Shown piece after piece: positions 63,430-64,000 of a stretch of DNA of 64,000 nt. A program made the position numbers and the translations under genes. The notes beneath the pieces are model-generated. The model was not told where the DNA came from. It saw only the letters and a program-made list of their open reading frames with translations, and made no database searches. Where the stretch lies: assembly GCA_947683625.1 (NCBI GenBank), contig CANTUR010002288.1:62001-126000 (forward strand), in the 5' to 3' direction. The first letter of the stretch is position 1, and every line of letters starts with the position of its first letter. This DNA is from Mallotus nudiflorus. Its lineage: Eukaryota > Streptophyta > Magnoliopsida > Malpighiales > Euphorbiaceae.

Positions 63430-64000
63430 GGTTGACCCACGGGGCCCATAATATATCAGATCGAAGCTGACTCAGAGGTCTACAGTGCGGGCTCTAAAGC
63501 CCATCTATAGCGATTTGTCTTTGGGCCCAAAAACCCATGTTTAGGCCCATGGATTTGATAGAGTGGGCTTGGGCACTTGGGCTTCAAATGGATGTTCGTG
63601 GCGGCATCGGTTGACCCACGGGGCCCATAATATATCAGATCGAAGCTGACTCAGAGGGCTACAGTGCGGGCTCTAAAGCCCATCTATAGCGATTTGTCTT
63701 TGGGCCCAAAAACCCAAGTTTAGGCCCATGGATTTGATAGAGTGGGCTTGGGCACTTGGGTTTCAAATGGACGTTCGTGGTGGCATCGGTTGACCCACGG
63801 GGCCCATAATATATCAAATATAAGCTTACTCAGACGGCTATAGTGCGGGCTATAAAGCCCATCTATAACGATTTGTCTTTGGGCCTAAAAACCCATGTGT
63901 AGGCCCATGGATTTGATAGAGTGGGCTTGCGCACTTGGGCTTCAAATGGACGTTCGTGGCGGCATCGGTTGACCCACGGGGCCCATAATATATCAAATCG
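63430..64000 (+). repeat. Final HOR, cut by the window end
   Basis: A 63430-63608, B 63609-63787 (with CCCAAGTTT), C 63788-63966 and the first 34 bp of a D (63967-64000). The array evidently continues beyond the window on this side, and also on the other side, since base 1 begins directly with an A monomer. Confidence 0.92.

Larger units (their letters stand above)
1..64000 (+). repeat. Satellite DNA array, 179/200-bp monomers in a 737-bp four-monomer HOR
   Basis: Every part of the window is the same tandem repeat. Each monomer begins with GGTTGACCCACGGGGCCCAT, has CCATGG near two thirds of its length and ends with TTCGTGGYGGCATC. Types A, B and C are 179 bp and D is 200 bp; the regular order A-B-C-D gives 737 bp. 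I traced about 347 complete monomers with no inversion and no foreign insertion. Monomer length close to a nucleosome repeat plus HOR structure is what is known of centromeric and pericentromeric satellites; placing it at a centromere is inference. No coding region is supported: open frames in all six frames are read-through translations of the repeat and recur wherever indels happen to remove stops. Confidence 0.98.
33193..64000 (+). repeat. Array domain III: HOR variants, D-D' dimers and block duplications
   Basis: D starts are 33731, 34472, 35222, 35961, 36699, 37436, 37636, 38373, 39113, 39852, 40592, 40793, 41890, 42628, 43185, 43922, 44663, 45223, 45961, 46701, 47437, 48175, 48913, 49655, 50394, 50594, 51335, 51891, 52091, 52827, 53383, 53585, 54321, 54880, 55617, 56354, 57091, 57828, 58028, 58765, 59502, 60240, 60440, 61177, 61735, 61935, 62672, 63230 and 63967 (partial). 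New alleles appear here: loops AACTGTGTC and ATCTACTTC, and B monomers with CCCAAGTTT. The alpha CGGATG marker is absent. From 54880 HOR lengths are almost exactly canonical. Confidence 0.88.

Noticed and set aside
1..64000. CRISPR-like or minisatellite array
   Set aside because: There are no unique spacers between repeats; the whole period is repetitive and far longer than a CRISPR unit.
1..64000. Ribosomal DNA spacer subrepeats
   Set aside because: No rRNA gene sequence occurs in 64 kb, and the array is much longer than spacer subrepeat blocks usually are.
1..64000. Transposon or LTR-derived tandem repeat
   Set aside because: I saw no terminal repeats, target-site duplications, integrase or reverse-transcriptase motifs, or poly-A/polypurine tract; the period is uniform.
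1..64000. Known plant centromeric satellites of similar length, such as the 178-bp Arabidopsis repeat
   Set aside because: Only the length is similar; the GGGCCC-rich sequence does not resemble it as far as I can recall, and I could not run a database search.

Overview
The whole 64 kb window is one uninterrupted, head-to-tail satellite DNA array. I see no genuine gene, RNA gene, transposon, CRISPR array or unique sequence in it. The unit is a monomer of 179 bp (types A, B and C) or 200 bp (type D). Four monomers in the order A-B-C-D make a higher-order repeat (HOR) of 3x179+200 = 737 bp. I count about 347 complete monomers, 93 of them D types, all in the same orientation. The window starts on a monomer boundary (my phase is set at GGTTGACCC) and ends 34 bp into a D monomer.

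Organism: large eukaryotic genome, because long homogenised arrays of nucleosome-length monomers with HOR organisation are typical of centromeric or pericentromeric heterochromatin. The very high density of TGGGCY/RGCCCA hexamers, a class of motif common in plant promoters, makes a plant my best guess. I do not recognise the satellite and cannot name a species.

Layout: three domains can be told apart by linked marker variants. Domain I (1-16044) rotates four D-loop alleles, has the most indels and hybrid monomers, and contains a 3.13 kb block duplication. Domain II (16045-33192) is the most regular: nearly pure ABCD HORs in which two D subtypes, called alpha and beta here, alternate in a third-level repeat of about 4.45 kb (six HORs, then five, then fewer). 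Domain III (33193-64000) is structurally the most dynamic: it carries all eight D-D' dimers, six of the seven A-less B-C-D units, an A-B-C-B-C-D unit, and tandem block duplications of 2.03, 1.49 and 2.41 kb.

The D monomer is the odd member. Relative to A-C it has an extra segment and can fold into three GC-rich hairpins, two of which share an arm and so exclude each other. A 9-nt loop between near-invariant 7-bp arms carries at least ten alleles, which act as barcodes for tracing the history of the array. The features work together only as a repeat family shaped by unequal crossover and conversion. The 'undescribed system' here is the nested organisation of the satellite and its hairpin-bearing D monomer, not a gene cluster. 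Net length excess over the 737-bp expectation falls from about +6 bp per HOR near 19-23 kb to almost zero after 54.9 kb. It is largely 1-bp homopolymer indels, so part of the fine-scale variation may be uncorrected sequencing error.
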